Shown here one piece after another: positions 25,023-33,865 of a stretch of DNA of 64,000 bases; within the stretch, counting starts at the first letter, position 1, and every line of letters starts with the position of its first letter. The translations under genes and the position numbers were made by a program. The DNA is taken from NCBI GenBank assembly GCA_017469525.1, contig JAFUGG010000013.1:124001-188000 (forward strand), written 5' to 3'. The notes below the pieces were generated by a model that was not told where the DNA came from, did no database searches, and saw nothing but the letters and a program-made list of their open reading frames with translations. The DNA comes from Bacteroidaceae bacterium (GTDB lineage: Bacteria > Bacteroidota > Bacteroidia > Bacteroidales > Bacteroidaceae).

Positions 25023-27338
25023 TTAATCACTGAGTGAATAAGGCTTGCCAGTCGTGATGCAGCGCTTCTTGTTTGGCGTCGGGCTCATGATGAATTCGAG
25101 TGTGCCGCCATCCATGATGTCGCTGTGCGTAAGGTAAAGCTTGTCGTAAGGCTTGCCGTTGAGCTTTACTTCCTTGACATAGCGTTTTTTGTCGCTTACA
25201 CCGGGAGCCTTGATGAGGAAAATCTTTCCGTTAGGAAGTGTCAGCTTGCAGCTCGGTACATAAGGTGCACCGAGTACGTACTGGTCGCTTCCAGGGCAGA
25301 CAGGATAGAAGCCCATTGCAGTGAAGACGTACCAGGCCGACATCTGTCCGCAGTCGTCGTTGCCATGTAGTCCGTCTATGTTGTTGACGTACATGCGGTT
25401 CATGATTTCACGAAGCCAGTACTGGGCCTTCCAAGGCTGCGATGTCCAAGCGTAGAGGTAAGGGATGTGATGGCTTGGCTCGTTACCATGAACATAGCCA
25501 CCGAGCAGACATTCTTCTTCGATGTCCTCGTTGTCCTCGTAATACTTTTTGTCCAGAGGTTCTGCAAAGAGATTATCGAGACGCTCTATGAACTTCTTGT
25601 CGCCACCGAAACACGCAATCATGCCCTTCACGTCGTGAGGAACATGAAACGAATAGTTGGCGCTGTTGCCTTCGATGAAACCTTCGCCATAGGTTTGCAG
25701 GGGTGAGAAGTCCTTCTTCCATGAGCCGTCCTTATACTTTGGACAAGCCAACCCAATAGCAGGATTGAAGACATTCTTGTAGTTCATGGCACGTTGCTTA
25801 AATGTCTCAGCCATTTCCATGTTTCCTGCATCAAGCGCAGCCTGATAGATGGTCCAGTCATCATAGGCGTATTCAAGCGTGTTGCTCGCACTCGTTCTGC
25901 ATCTGTCGTAGGGTACATAGCCGTACTTGATATAGTCTGTCAAGCCTTCCATCCATTTGGAGGTGGCAGTGGCCTGCATTGCTTCGAGCATTGCTTTCTT
26001 GTTCTTTATGCCGAGTTTCTTGGCGACATCGTAGAGGACAGCCACCGAGTGATAGCCGCTCATGCACCAGCCTTCGTTTGCCATCAGATACCAGACAGGC
26101 AGGAGGTGGAGTGCGCTCTGCTGCTGAATGCGTATCATGCTCTCAGCCATATCTTGTCCTTGCTTGGGCTTGATGAGATTTAGCAGAGGATGTTCAGCGC
26201 GATAGGTGTCCCAAAGGGAGAAGATGGTGTAGTTCGTGAAGTCTTTAGCTTCGTGGATTTCCATGTCGTTCCCACGATACTTCCCATCAACATCCATATA
26301 GACACTGGGATTTATCATGGTGTGATAGAGCGAGGTGTAGAAGAGTGCCTTCTGGTCGTATGTGCCTTCAATCTCGAGGCCCGTGAGTTCCTTTGTCCAA
26401 AGTTCTGTTGCATGCTGCTTTGCTTGCTCGAAGGTGAGGCCTGCCGCTTCTGCCTGAAGGTTGGCAAGGGCACCGCTCTGGCTGACTGCAGAGAGTGCTA
26501 CCTTGATGGTGAGTTGGTGCGACTGCGGCAGCTTGATTTGGAAGTAAGCTGCAATCTCGCGACCTGCCATGTCTGGGAAGTTGTGGTGGATGTCGTTCTT
26601 GCGCCAGAAGCCTGAATACTTCATGCGTTGCTCGTCCTTGTAGCCAAAGTTATGAATGGGGTGTGAGAGCGAGATTGCGAAGTATGTGTAGTTCTGCCGA
26701 GCCCAGCCGTTCGTGATGCGATAACCCGTCAGCAGTGTGTCGTTCTCAACGCGGAGGTAGCTCCAAAGTGTCTTGCCTTCGTAGTTGTAGATGCCATGTC
26801 CAAGGTCAAGAATAAATTGTGCATCTTCTGTTGGGAAGGTGTACTGATGCACGCCAACGCGTTGTGTGGCCGTCAGCCTGGCCAGGATGTTGTAGTCCTC
26901 GAGCTTCACTTCGTAGTAGCCAGGCAAGCAGTGCTCTGTGTTGTGCGAGAAGCGTGAGCGGTAACCTCCATCGGGATTGTCGGCGGTGCCTGGATTGGTC
27001 TGTATCTTGCCTGTGGTAGGCATGATGAGTATGTCGCCAAGATCGCTGTGGCCTGTGCCCGAGAGGTGTGTATGCGAGAAGCCTACGATGGTCTTATCTC
27101 GGTGCTGATAGCCGGCGCAGTATTCATAGACCTTGCCTTGGTACCGTCCGTCCACATTGTGGGGAATGGTATCCGTTTCGGGCGAGAGCTGCACGATGCC
27201 GAAGGGCACGCAGGCTCCGGGGAACGTATGTCCCATGCCGTTGGTGCCGATGATAGGGTTCACGTAGTCGATGACGCTTTGCGAGTGGAGCGTGAAAGAG
27301 TGAAGGAGAAAGAAGATTAGTAAAGAGTAGGGTTTCAT
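25023..27338 (-). CDS. GH92 family alpha-1,2-mannosidase-type glycosidase
   Basis: 771 residues from the ATG at 27338 (MKPYSLLIFFLLHSFTLHSQ signal peptide); an upstream in-frame start adds 18 residues without a better signal. GH92 hallmarks: VNPIIGTNGMGHTFPGACVP (start of the mature protein), FSHTHLSGTGHSDLGDI, FSLWDTYRAEHPLLNLI, LGGYVHGNEPSHHIPYLY and NDDCGQMSAWYVFTAMGFYP. The family is calcium-dependent and trims alpha-mannose from N-glycans and similar chains. Export points to the periplasm or outer membrane. No SusC/D pair stands beside it. Confidence 0.93.
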   Translation of the reverse strand: MKPYSLLIFFLLHSFTLHSQSVIDYVNPIIGTNGMGHTFPGACVPFGIVQLSPETDTIPHNVDGRYQGKVYEYCAGYQHRDKTIVGFSHTHLSGTGHSDLGDILIMPTTGKIQTNPGTADNPDGGYRSRFSHNTEHCLPGYYEVKLEDYNILARLTATQRVGVHQYTFPTEDAQFILDLGHGIYNYEGKTLWSYLRVENDTLLTGYRITNGWARQNYTYFAISLSHPIHNFGYKDEQRMKYSGFWRKNDIHHNFPDMAGREIAAYFQIKLPQSHQLTIKVALSAVSQSGALANLQAEAAGLTFEQAKQHATELWTKELTGLEIEGTYDQKALFYTSLYHTMINPSVYMDVDGKYRGNDMEIHEAKDFTNYTIFSLWDTYRAEHPLLNLIKPKQGQDMAESMIRIQQQSALHLLPVWYLMANEGWCMSGYHSVAVLYDVAKKLGIKNKKAMLEAMQATATSKWMEGLTDYIKYGYVPYDRCRTSASNTLEYAYDDWTIYQAALDAGNMEMAETFKQRAMNYKNVFNPAIGLACPKYKDGSWKKDFSPLQTYGEGFIEGNSANYSFHVPHDVKGMIACFGGDKKFIERLDNLFAEPLDKKYYEDNEDIEEECLLGGYVHGNEPSHHIPYLYAWTSQPWKAQYWLREIMNRMYVNNIDGLHGNDDCGQMSAWYVFTAMGFYPVCPGSDQYVLGAPYVPSCKLTLPNGKIFLIKAPGVSDKKRYVKEVKLNGKPYDKLYLTHSDIMDGGTLEFIMSPTPNKKRCITTGKPYSLSD

Positions 27339-27461
27339 CGTGAGATACATTAATAATATAATAAAAAAGCTCTCCTTTTCAGGGGAGAGCATGTTATGGA
27401 TGGTGTCTCCCTTAAGGCACTCCTCTTTTGAGGGAGGGAGCGGGGAGGGGGGGCTAGTACA

Positions 27462-27740
27462 TTATGCCTTGGCCACTTGTTCCATGAAGTCCTTGCAGGG
27501 CTTGAAGTATGGAATATCGTGAGCGGGGATGACGAGTGTCGTGTTCTTGCTGATGTTGCGAGCTGTCTTCTGAGCACGATGCTTGAGTGTCCAAGTTCCC
27601 CAGCCACGGATGTATACATTTTCTTTGTTTACGAGAGACTCTTTGAGAGTGTCGATGAAACCTTCCACGGCAGCAAGTGCTGTGGGCTGGTCGATGCCTG
27701 TCTTCTCGGCAACGGCTTTTACCAATTCAATCTTTGTCAT
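27462..27740 (-). CDS. HU/IHF family DNA-binding protein
   Basis: 92 residues, normal HU length. MTKIELVKAVAEKTGIDQPT starts the dimerising helices. The DNA-binding arm region is read as NVYIRGWGTWTLKHRAQKTA with the tip NTTLVIPAHDIPYFKPCKDF. It bends and compacts DNA. Its own promoter (27791-27798, minus) and a G/C-rich inverted repeat downstream (about 27418-27450) frame it as a single-gene unit. Confidence 0.93.
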   Translation of the reverse strand: MTKIELVKAVAEKTGIDQPTALAAVEGFIDTLKESLVNKENVYIRGWGTWTLKHRAQKTARNISKNTTLVIPAHDIPYFKPCKDFMEQVAKA

Positions 27741-27790
27741 AATCGTTTGAGTTTTTATGTGTTTCGTAGTTGTTTTTCAGAAAAGTGATG

Positions 27791-27798
27791 CAAAGGTA
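27791..27798 (-). promoter_or_regulatory. -7 element for the HU gene
   Basis: TACCTTTG on the minus strand, about 50 nt before the start codon. Just upstream is a run of five 7-nt units (AAAAGTG/AAAAGTA/AAAAATG, 27804-27838). Confidence 0.6.
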
Positions 27799-27803
27799 CA
27801 ACA

Positions 27804-27838
27804 AAAAGTGAAAAGTAAAAAGTGAAAAATGAAAAATG
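27804..27838. repeat. 7-nt tandem repeat, five units
   Basis: AAAAGTG, AAAAGTA, AAAAGTG, AAAAATG, AAAAATG; 35 nt. The same word recurs at 44488-44515 and in weaker form at 11381-11408, each time just upstream of a minus-strand promoter. Confidence 0.75.
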
Positions 27839-27963
27839 TTAGCAATTATGCATATTTTTCTTTTTTATAACAAGGAAATAAGCCTCGAGTGTTGGTTATT
27901 GCAGCCCCCTAAAGTAAAGTCATTTAGATTCCGAATGGCTGTTTAGTTTTTCTCTTCGTAGGA

Positions 27964-28014
27964 GTTCCTGTTCTTCCTTTCTTTATATATGAGAAAGAAC
28001 GGAAGAACAGGAAC
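27964..28014 (-). terminator. Hairpin terminator after the sulfotransferase operon
   Basis: GTTCCTGTTCTTCC (27964-27977) and GGAAGAACAGGAAC (28001-28014) pair perfectly over 14 nt. It lies 25 nt beyond the sulfotransferase stop codon on the minus strand. Confidence 0.75.
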
Positions 28015-28038
28015 ATGTTCGCTGTGCGAGAATAGAAT

Positions 28039-29160
28039 TTAGACTTCTGCGTCGAGCTTTTCGTAGCCCCATTCGTCGAGGACTTCGCCCCAGTGCTCAT
28101 TCACGAGCTGGATGGTGCGGGGGGCATACTGATACTTGTTCTTCTTGTAGCCCTTTTTGCTCTGGATGTATTTCTCGATGGCAGGCTTTGACTCCTCCCA
28201 GCCGGGCAGGTTGAGCTTGCGGTAGATGTCTTCTGTGATGTTGAGCGCATCCTTTTCGATGTCTTCGAAGCGCACTTCGTAGAGAGTGCCTTCGGGAAGG
28301 CTCTGTTTCTGCTCTTTGTAGGCATGGTAGAGTTCCATGTAGTTGCGCAGGATGTTTTGTTCCATCTCTTCGTCGGTGATGGTGTGGAACTGGAGGGGCT
28401 TGATGGTGCTGAGATAGAAGGAGCGTGTGCTCTCGAAGACGGTGTACGGGTTGCGCATGAGATAGACAAAGCGTGCCCCCTGGAACAGCTCAGAGAGAGC
28501 TTTGATACGCCCCGTGTGGGGTGGGTTTTTGCTGAGGTACTGTGTGCCGCCTGTGTTCCAAAGACTAATCTTGACGAGTTTCTCAAATGCCTGCTTGAAC
28601 TCCTGCAATTCCTCGTCAGTGATGTCCTTGAAGGTGAGGAAACGGTCGCACCACTCCTGCATCCTTTCGGGGAAAAACCAGAAGTTGTAGTAGTTGCAGG
28701 CTGTCATGTTTGCCAAGGCGAACTCCTCTTCCTGTGGAAGGTCGGGAGCAAGTTCCATGTTGTCAGTGGGACGTTTGTTGGGCATCACCACTTTCATTAT
28801 GGGCTTGAAGAGACCTTGCAACGCCATGATGTAGTGGGGGAAGACGGTCTGATAGGTGGTGGTGTAGCCGAAGTGCTTGTCCTGAGCAAAGATGTTGTGG
28901 ACGAATGTCGTGCCGCTTCTCCAATGACCGAGAATGAAAAGTGGAGCATTCTCTAATGGCTTATTTGCGAGTTGATTACGATACTTCCTTTCTTGTAAAG
29001 CTACAAATGGGCTGAGAATGCGGCAGATGCTTTTCGTCAGGCAGTAGCTCGCCTTCTTTTCCTTCGAGACATATTGCCCTTCGGTGAGTGCTTTGAATGT
29101 CTTCCAATCTGCTCCGACAAGAGTGTTGACGGGCAGGTTCTCAAAACGCAATAATCCCAT
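28039..29160 (-). CDS. P-loop sulfotransferase
   Basis: 373 residues. The PAPS phosphate-binding loop is LFILGHWRSGTTFVHNIFAQ (about 74-93), the 3'-phosphate motif is ARFVYLMRNPYTVFESTRSF (about 228-247), and a C-terminal KGYKKNKYQY fits the last PAPS contact region. It moves a sulfonate group from PAPS to a hydroxyl or amine acceptor in the cytosol. It is the last gene of a unit with cysN, cysD, cysC and an SLC13 transporter, so the PAPS made by its neighbours is its likely donor. Gene clusters of this kind in Bacteroides have been linked to steroid sulfonation; the acceptor here is not shown. Confidence 0.88.
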   Translation of the reverse strand: MGLLRFENLPVNTLVGADWKTFKALTEGQYVSKEKKASYCLTKSICRILSPFVALQERKYRNQLANKPLENAPLFILGHWRSGTTFVHNIFAQDKHFGYTTTYQTVFPHYIMALQGLFKPIMKVVMPNKRPTDNMELAPDLPQEEEFALANMTACNYYNFWFFPERMQEWCDRFLTFKDITDEELQEFKQAFEKLVKISLWNTGGTQYLSKNPPHTGRIKALSELFQGARFVYLMRNPYTVFESTRSFYLSTIKPLQFHTITDEEMEQNILRNYMELYHAYKEQKQSLPEGTLYEVRFEDIEKDALNITEDIYRKLNLPGWEESKPAIEKYIQSKKGYKKNKYQYAPRTIQLVNEHWGEVLDEWGYEKLDAEV

Positions 29161-29161
29161 G

Positions 29162-30595
29162 TTACTTCTTTATTACAATCTCAATACCTTGTTTACTTAA
29201 TTCTTTTACAGCTTTCTCGATGGCTTCGTAGTGTTCTGTCGTGATTCCGAGCTTGGGAAGGTCGAGCGTGGGCAGATCTTCCTGCAGAAATTCTGCTTCG
29301 TCAAGCTGTTTCTCTATCATGCCCACGGCACAGGTGTTATTCGTGATGGGGTCGATGAGGATGAAGGCACCTGTGGCTCTGTTCCGCTTGTAGGCGTCGA
29401 AGAAGAGCGTCTTGGCCATCGTTATCTGAACCTGACCTATTTCGTTGAGCTTGAAGTCCTTGCCTTCGAGGTGTTCCATCGTATTGACATCGATACGATA
29501 GTCGATGGCACTGATGGTGGCACGCGTTGTGTTGGTATTTGCTTTGAGGAAGAACTGCTTGCTGCGGTCCATCGGCTCTTCGTCCATCCAGACGAGTTTC
29601 GTTTGCAGATGTCTTCCAACAAAGGGCAGATTGTCAGGTTTGACGAGCATTTCGCCCCGCGAGATGTCTATCTCGTCCTCGAGTGTGATGGTGACGCATT
29701 GGGGGCAGAAGGCGTAATCCAGTTCGCCGTCGTAGGTGACAATGCTCTTCACGCGACTGGTCTTCCTGCTGGGCAGTGCCATGACTTCGTCGCCCTTGCG
29801 GATGATGCCGCTCGCCACTTTTCCCGAGAAACCACGGAAGTCGAGGTTGGGACGAAGTACATACTGAACGGGGAAGCGGAAGTCCTGCATGTTGCGGTCT
29901 TGGTCGATGGGAACCGTCTCGAGGTATTGGAGCAGGGAAGTGCCTTCGAACCAAGGTGTCCTGTTGCTTTTCTCCACAACATTGTCGCCTTCCTTTGCTG
30001 AGAGGGGAAAGCACGTCACGTCTTCTATGCCAAGCTGACTCGTGAGCTCGAGATACTCGTTCTTTATCTTGTTGAATACTTCCTCCGAGAAGTCCACGAG
30101 GTCCATCTTGTTGACAGCAAGAACGATGTGCTTGATGCCGAGCAGCGAAACGAGGAAGGTGTGGCGGCGTGTCTGCGTGATGACGCCGGTTCGTGCATCA
30201 ACCAGGATGATGGCGAGGTTGGCCGTCGAACCGCCTGTAATCATGTTGCGAGTGTATTGCTCGTGTCCAGGCGTGTCGGCGATGATGAACTTGCGCAGGT
30301 TTGTCGAGAAGTAGCGATAGGCCACATCGATGGTGATGCCTTCCTCGCGCTCTGCCTTCAATCCATCGAGCAGCAGGGCATAGTCAATCTCTCCCGCTCC
30401 GGCATTGCCCACGCGCTTTGAATCACGCTCCAGGGCCTGAAGTTGGTCTTCGTAAAGCTTCTTGCTGTCGAAGAGCAGTCGACCGATAAGTGTTGATTTG
30501 CCGTCATCTACAGAGCCGGCAGTAAGCAATCTGAGGAGCGACTTCCGCTCGTCTGCATCAAGATATTCTTTTATGTTTAGTTGTTTGTTTTCCAT
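29162..30595 (-). CDS. cysN: Sulfate adenylyltransferase subunit 1 (GTPase)
   Basis: 477 residues. GTPase motifs: [20 protein letters not shown] (P-loop, about 21-40), [14 protein letters not shown] (switch I), [16 protein letters not shown] (switch II) and [10 protein letters not shown]. Translation-factor-like domains 2 and 3 follow. There is no C-terminal APS kinase, which is encoded separately by cysC. With CysD it makes APS from sulfate and ATP, driven by GTP. It starts about 55 nt after cysD and ends 1 nt before the sulfotransferase gene. Confidence 0.95.
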   Translation of the reverse strand: MENKQLNIKEYLDADERKSLLRLLTAGSVDDGKSTLIGRLLFDSKKLYEDQLQALERDSKRVGNAGAGEIDYALLLDGLKAEREEGITIDVAYRYFSTNLRKFIIADTPGHEQYTRNMITGGSTANLAIILVDARTGVITQTRRHTFLVSLLGIKHIVLAVNKMDLVDFSEEVFNKIKNEYLELTSQLGIEDVTCFPLSAKEGDNVVEKSNRTPWFEGTSLLQYLETVPIDQDRNMQDFRFPVQYVLRPNLDFRGFSGKVASGIIRKGDEVMALPSRKTSRVKSIVTYDGELDYAFCPQCVTITLEDEIDISRGEMLVKPDNLPFVGRHLQTKLVWMDEEPMDRSKQFFLKANTNTTRATISAIDYRIDVNTMEHLEGKDFKLNEIGQVQITMAKTLFFDAYKRNRATGAFILIDPITNNTCAVGMIEKQLDEAEFLQEDLPTLDLPKLGITTEHYEAIEKAVKELSKQGIEIVIKK

Positions 30596-30618
30596 TTTTT
30601 TCGTTATTACGAAGTAAG

Positions 30619-30645
30619 GTCATAACGTCATAGCGTCATTACGAC
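30619..30645. repeat. 8-nt tandem repeat between cysD and cysN
   Basis: GTCATAAC, GTCATAGC, GTCATTAC: three 8-nt units, followed by GAC. The 55-nt gap holds nothing else. Confidence 0.55.
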
Positions 30646-30650
30646 TTCCT

Positions 30651-31559
30651 TTAAAAATATCCCTCGCGTTTTTTTTGTTCCATGCTTGCCTCCTGGTCGA
30701 AGTCGATGACGCGTGTTGTGCGTTCGCTCTTGGTCGTTGTCATCATCTCCTCTACTATCTCCTCGATGGTGGTGGCGTTGCTCTCCACAGCTCCTGTCAA
30801 TGGCCAGCAGCCAAGGGTGCGGAAGCGTACCATGCGCATGTGTATCTTTGGCACGAGTTCCTTTGGCAGGCGGTCGTCGTCGGCCATGATGAGGTTGCCG
30901 TCAATCTCCACACAGGGGCGTTCTTTTGCGAAATAAAGGGGCACGATGGGGATGTTCTCGAGGCGGATGTACTGCCATATGTCGAGTTCTGTCCAGTTAG
31001 AGAGTGGGAAAACGCGGATGCTCTCGCCCTTGTGGACGCGGCTGTTGTAGATATCCCAAAGCTCCGGGCGCTGGTTCTTGGGGTCCCACTGGTTGAACTG
31101 GTCGCGGAAGCTGAAGATGCGTTCCTTGGCGCGTGACTTCTCTTCGTCTCTACGTGCTCCTCCGAAGGCTGCATCGAACTTGTACTTGTTCAGCGCATCG
31201 AGCAGGGCCTTCGTCTTCATCAGGTCAGTGTGGACTTTGCTGCCGTGCGTGAAGGGGCCTACGCCGGCACGGAAGGCCTCCATGTTGCTCTCTACGATTA
31301 GGTTCCATCCGTGCTCTTTGGCATAGGAGTCACGGAACTCAATCATCTCCCTGAACTTCCATTTCGAGTCGATGTGCATCAGTGGGAATGGCACTTTTCC
31401 AGGGGCGAAGGCTTTTTCGGCCAGACGAACCATCACACTGCTATCTTTGCCGATGCTATAAAGCATGACGGGATTCTCGAACTCTGCTGCCACCTCGCGG
31501 ATGATGTGAATGCTCTCTGCCTCAAGCTCCTGAAGGTGGCTCAATCGATATTCTTCCAT
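30651..31559 (-). CDS. cysD: Sulfate adenylyltransferase subunit 2
   Basis: 302 residues. The PP-loop is [20 protein letters not shown] (about 31-50), with [16 protein letters not shown] and [20 protein letters not shown] (about 132-151) as family signatures, and [20 protein letters not shown] near the C-terminus. It is the catalytic ATP-pyrophosphatase subunit that forms APS together with CysN. It has its own promoter (31583-31614), with a 22-nt-pitch array directly upstream of it. Confidence 0.95.
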   Translation of the reverse strand: MEEYRLSHLQELEAESIHIIREVAAEFENPVMLYSIGKDSSVMVRLAEKAFAPGKVPFPLMHIDSKWKFREMIEFRDSYAKEHGWNLIVESNMEAFRAGVGPFTHGSKVHTDLMKTKALLDALNKYKFDAAFGGARRDEEKSRAKERIFSFRDQFNQWDPKNQRPELWDIYNSRVHKGESIRVFPLSNWTELDIWQYIRLENIPIVPLYFAKERPCVEIDGNLIMADDDRLPKELVPKIHMRMVRFRTLGCWPLTGAVESNATTIEEIVEEMMTTTKSERTTRVIDFDQEASMEQKKREGYF

Positions 31560-31582
31560 TATTGACTTTTAAATTTTGGGTG

Positions 31583-31614
31583 CAAAGATACGAAGATTAT
31601 TTGAAATGGACAAA
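31583..31614 (-). promoter_or_regulatory. Promoter of cysD-cysN-sulfotransferase
   Basis: On the minus strand TTTG (31614-31611), 20 nt, TATCTTTG (31590-31583). This is a near-ideal Bacteroidetes promoter. Array E begins 1 nt upstream of the -33 box, where an activator would be expected to bind. Confidence 0.75.
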
Positions 31615-31615
31615 C

Positions 31616-31693
31616 CACTGCAGAGAAGTTCGCCAACTTCTCAGCAGAAAATGACAATCTTCTCTGCAGAAGTTTATTAACTTCTCTGCAGAA
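31616..31693. repeat. 22-nt-pitch array E (4 units) upstream of cysD
   Basis: Units: CACTG-CA-GAGAA (31616-31627), TTCTC-AG-CAGAA (31638-31649), TTCTC-TG-CAGAA (31660-31671), TTCTC-TG-CAGAA (31682-31693). Centres are 22 nt apart (31621.5, 31643.5, 31665.5, 31687.5). It fills most of the 165-nt gap between cysC and cysD. Confidence 0.88.
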
Positions 31694-31724
31694 CTTTTAT
31701 CTCGTCTGATGTCAGGCGTGATGA

Positions 31725-32315
31725 CTATTTTTGTGTTATCAGCCCGACCACAGCCTCAACTTCCTCCTCGAGTGTCATCCGGCTGGTGTCGAGGCTGAGA
31801 TCGGGGTGCTCTGGAGCCTCGAATGGTGCGCTTATGCCTGTAAACTCCTTCACCTCTCCTCTGCGAGCACGTGCGTAGAGTCCTTTCACGTCGCGACGCT
31901 CGCACTCCTCGAGGGGAGTGGCTATGTAGACCTCGCGGAAGTCGTCCGGCCCAATGATGTCGCGAGCCATCTCCCGAAGTTCCTTAGTGGGAGAGACGAA
32001 GCAGGCTATCGTGACGATGCCCGTCTGAACGAAGAGCTTTCCTATCTCGGCTATGCGGCGTATGTTCTCGCGGCGGTCTTCTGGTGAGAAACCGAGGTTT
32101 GAGTTGATGCCGGCACGGATATTGTCTCCGTCGAGAATGCGGCAGAGGATGCCTCGCTTGTGGAGCTCTCTTTCAACGCCGATGGCAACGGTACTCTTGC
32201 CGCTGCCGCTCAAGCCTGTCATCCATATCATGACGCCCCGCTGACGGAGCAACTGCTCTTTGTCCTCGCGACTCAACATCTTGTCGAAAATGGGGTAGAT
32301 TACCTTATTGGCCAT
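31725..32315 (-). CDS. cysC: Adenylyl-sulfate kinase
   Basis: 196 residues. The P-loop is MIWMTGLSGSGKSTVAIGVE (about 29-48); LDGDNIRAGINSNLGFSPED (about 60-79) and RENIRRIAEIGKLFVQTGIV (about 81-100) are classical APS kinase signatures; REVYIATPLEECERRDVKGL follows. It phosphorylates APS to PAPS. Its start overlaps the end of the transporter gene by 16 nt. A reductase (cysH) is absent, so PAPS is probably made for sulfonation rather than for sulfur assimilation. Confidence 0.95.
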   Translation of the reverse strand: MANKVIYPIFDKMLSREDKEQLLRQRGVMIWMTGLSGSGKSTVAIGVERELHKRGILCRILDGDNIRAGINSNLGFSPEDRRENIRRIAEIGKLFVQTGIVTIACFVSPTKELREMARDIIGPDDFREVYIATPLEECERRDVKGLYARARRGEVKEFTGISAPFEAPEHPDLSLDTSRMTLEEEVEAVVGLITQK

Positions 32316-33865
32316 ATTAAAGGAATGATAAAGACACTTATAACGAAAACAATGATATTCAGCGGTAAACCAACTTTAGTGTAGTCAGTGAAGCGGTAGC
32401 CTCCGATGCCTTGAACAAGCAGGTTCGTCTGATAGCCGATGGGTGTGCTGAAGGCTGCACTGGCTGCCACACAGATACATATAAAGAAGGGCATGGGGTC
32501 GACGCCAAGCTTCACTGCAACGGCTTGTGCCAGGGGAAAGGCCAATGCAGCAGCGGCATTGTTCGTGATGAGTTCCGTGAAGAGGTTCGTGATGAGGAAC
32601 AGGATGGCGAGCATGGCATAAGGTCCGTGCTCTGTCTGCCCGATGATGTCGGCCAGGGCTATGATGCCGTCGGCTATGAAGTCTGCAAAGCCCGAGTTCT
32701 GCATCCCCTTCGAGATGGCAAAGGCACAGGCTATCGTCACGAGGACGTCCCACGAGAGGTATTTGCTGTATTTGCGAGGGTTGAAGATTCTGGTCCATGC
32801 CATGATGACAGTCGTGACGCAGACAAAGAAGAACATGTCGAACCTGAAGCCAGGAACTGCCTCCCTGACAAACGGCAGCTCACCAATCGTTGCCCCTATT
32901 ATCATGAAGAGAAGCAGGATGACGGCCAGATAGCGCTTGCGATGGCAAAGTGGTTCCCTGTCGGCATCGTAGCTCGAGATGAGGAATGCCGTAGATTCTC
33001 TGTATGTCTGCACGAACTTGTCGTCCGTCTCAAGCAGAAGTGTGTCGTGGTTTTCGAGAGGCATATTGGGCCAATCGCCGCTGAGCAACGCACCGCCTCT
33101 GCGAATGGAATGGACATGCGCACCATAATGACGGTAGAAGTCGAACTCTCTGAGGTTCTTGCCAAGTCCAGGGAAACGGCTTCTCAATACAACTTCCACA
33201 AGACGCATGCCTTCAGGCGTCTCTTCGAAATTTGTTTCGCTCTCCCTGTTGTCGGGCAGGAGGTAGTGACTGTAGAAGATGAGGTAAGCCAGGCCTACGA
33301 TGCAGATGATGATGCCCACCTTTCCCAGTTCGAACATTCCCATGCCTTCTCTGCCAGAGTCTTGAATAAGGCCATCCACAACGAGGTTAGTGCTCGTTCC
33401 TATCAACGTACAGATGCCGCCCAGGACTGTGGCGTAGCTCAGCGGGATGAGGAACTTGGTGTACGGCAGACCCACCTTTCTTGCCCAGTTTTTGATGATG
33501 GGGGCAAAGATGACGACGACTGGCGTGTTGTTCAGGAATGCCGACAACGCGGCTATGGTTGGCAGGAGCCTTGCGTTCGCCCTCGTGATGGTTGTCTGCT
33601 TCTTGGGAAGCAAGCTGAGGATGATGCGCTCCAGTACACCGCTTCTTCTCACGCCCTCGCTGACGAGGAAGAGCAGGGCAACCGTAATCATACCTTTGTT
33701 TGAGAAGCCTTCCAGGCATTCCTTTGGGCTCAGTATGCCTGCACAGAGCATCATGACGACGCAGGTGAACAGGATAAGCCCTGGCTTCAGTTTGTCTGCT
33801 ATCAGTGCCCATATCATGAACACTAAGCAAAATGCTACAAAATAAACGCTAAACATATTATCCAA
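32300..33865 (-). CDS. SLC13/DASS family anion transporter with RCK_C-type domain
   Basis: 521 residues. About eleven membrane segments in two inverted halves, each with an Asn-Thr/Ser-type loop: FLNNTPVVVIFAPIIKNWAR and IGTSTNLVVDG in the first half, ELITNNAAAALAFPLAQAVA in the second. A cytosolic RCK_C-like domain lies in between (about 215-300, VVLRSRFPGLGKNLREFDFY). In this position, 5' of cysC and cysD, sulfate is the likely substrate. It overlaps both radA (8 nt) and cysC (16 nt). Confidence 0.9.
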   Translation of the reverse strand: MDNMFSVYFVAFCLVFMIWALIADKLKPGLILFTCVVMMLCAGILSPKECLEGFSNKGMITVALLFLVSEGVRRSGVLERIILSLLPKKQTTITRANARLLPTIAALSAFLNNTPVVVIFAPIIKNWARKVGLPYTKFLIPLSYATVLGGICTLIGTSTNLVVDGLIQDSGREGMGMFELGKVGIIICIVGLAYLIFYSHYLLPDNRESETNFEETPEGMRLVEVVLRSRFPGLGKNLREFDFYRHYGAHVHSIRRGGALLSGDWPNMPLENHDTLLLETDDKFVQTYRESTAFLISSYDADREPLCHRKRYLAVILLLFMIIGATIGELPFVREAVPGFRFDMFFFVCVTTVIMAWTRIFNPRKYSKYLSWDVLVTIACAFAISKGMQNSGFADFIADGIIALADIIGQTEHGPYAMLAILFLITNLFTELITNNAAAALAFPLAQAVAVKLGVDPMPFFICICVAASAAFSTPIGYQTNLLVQGIGGYRFTDYTKVGLPLNIIVFVISVFIIPLIWPIR

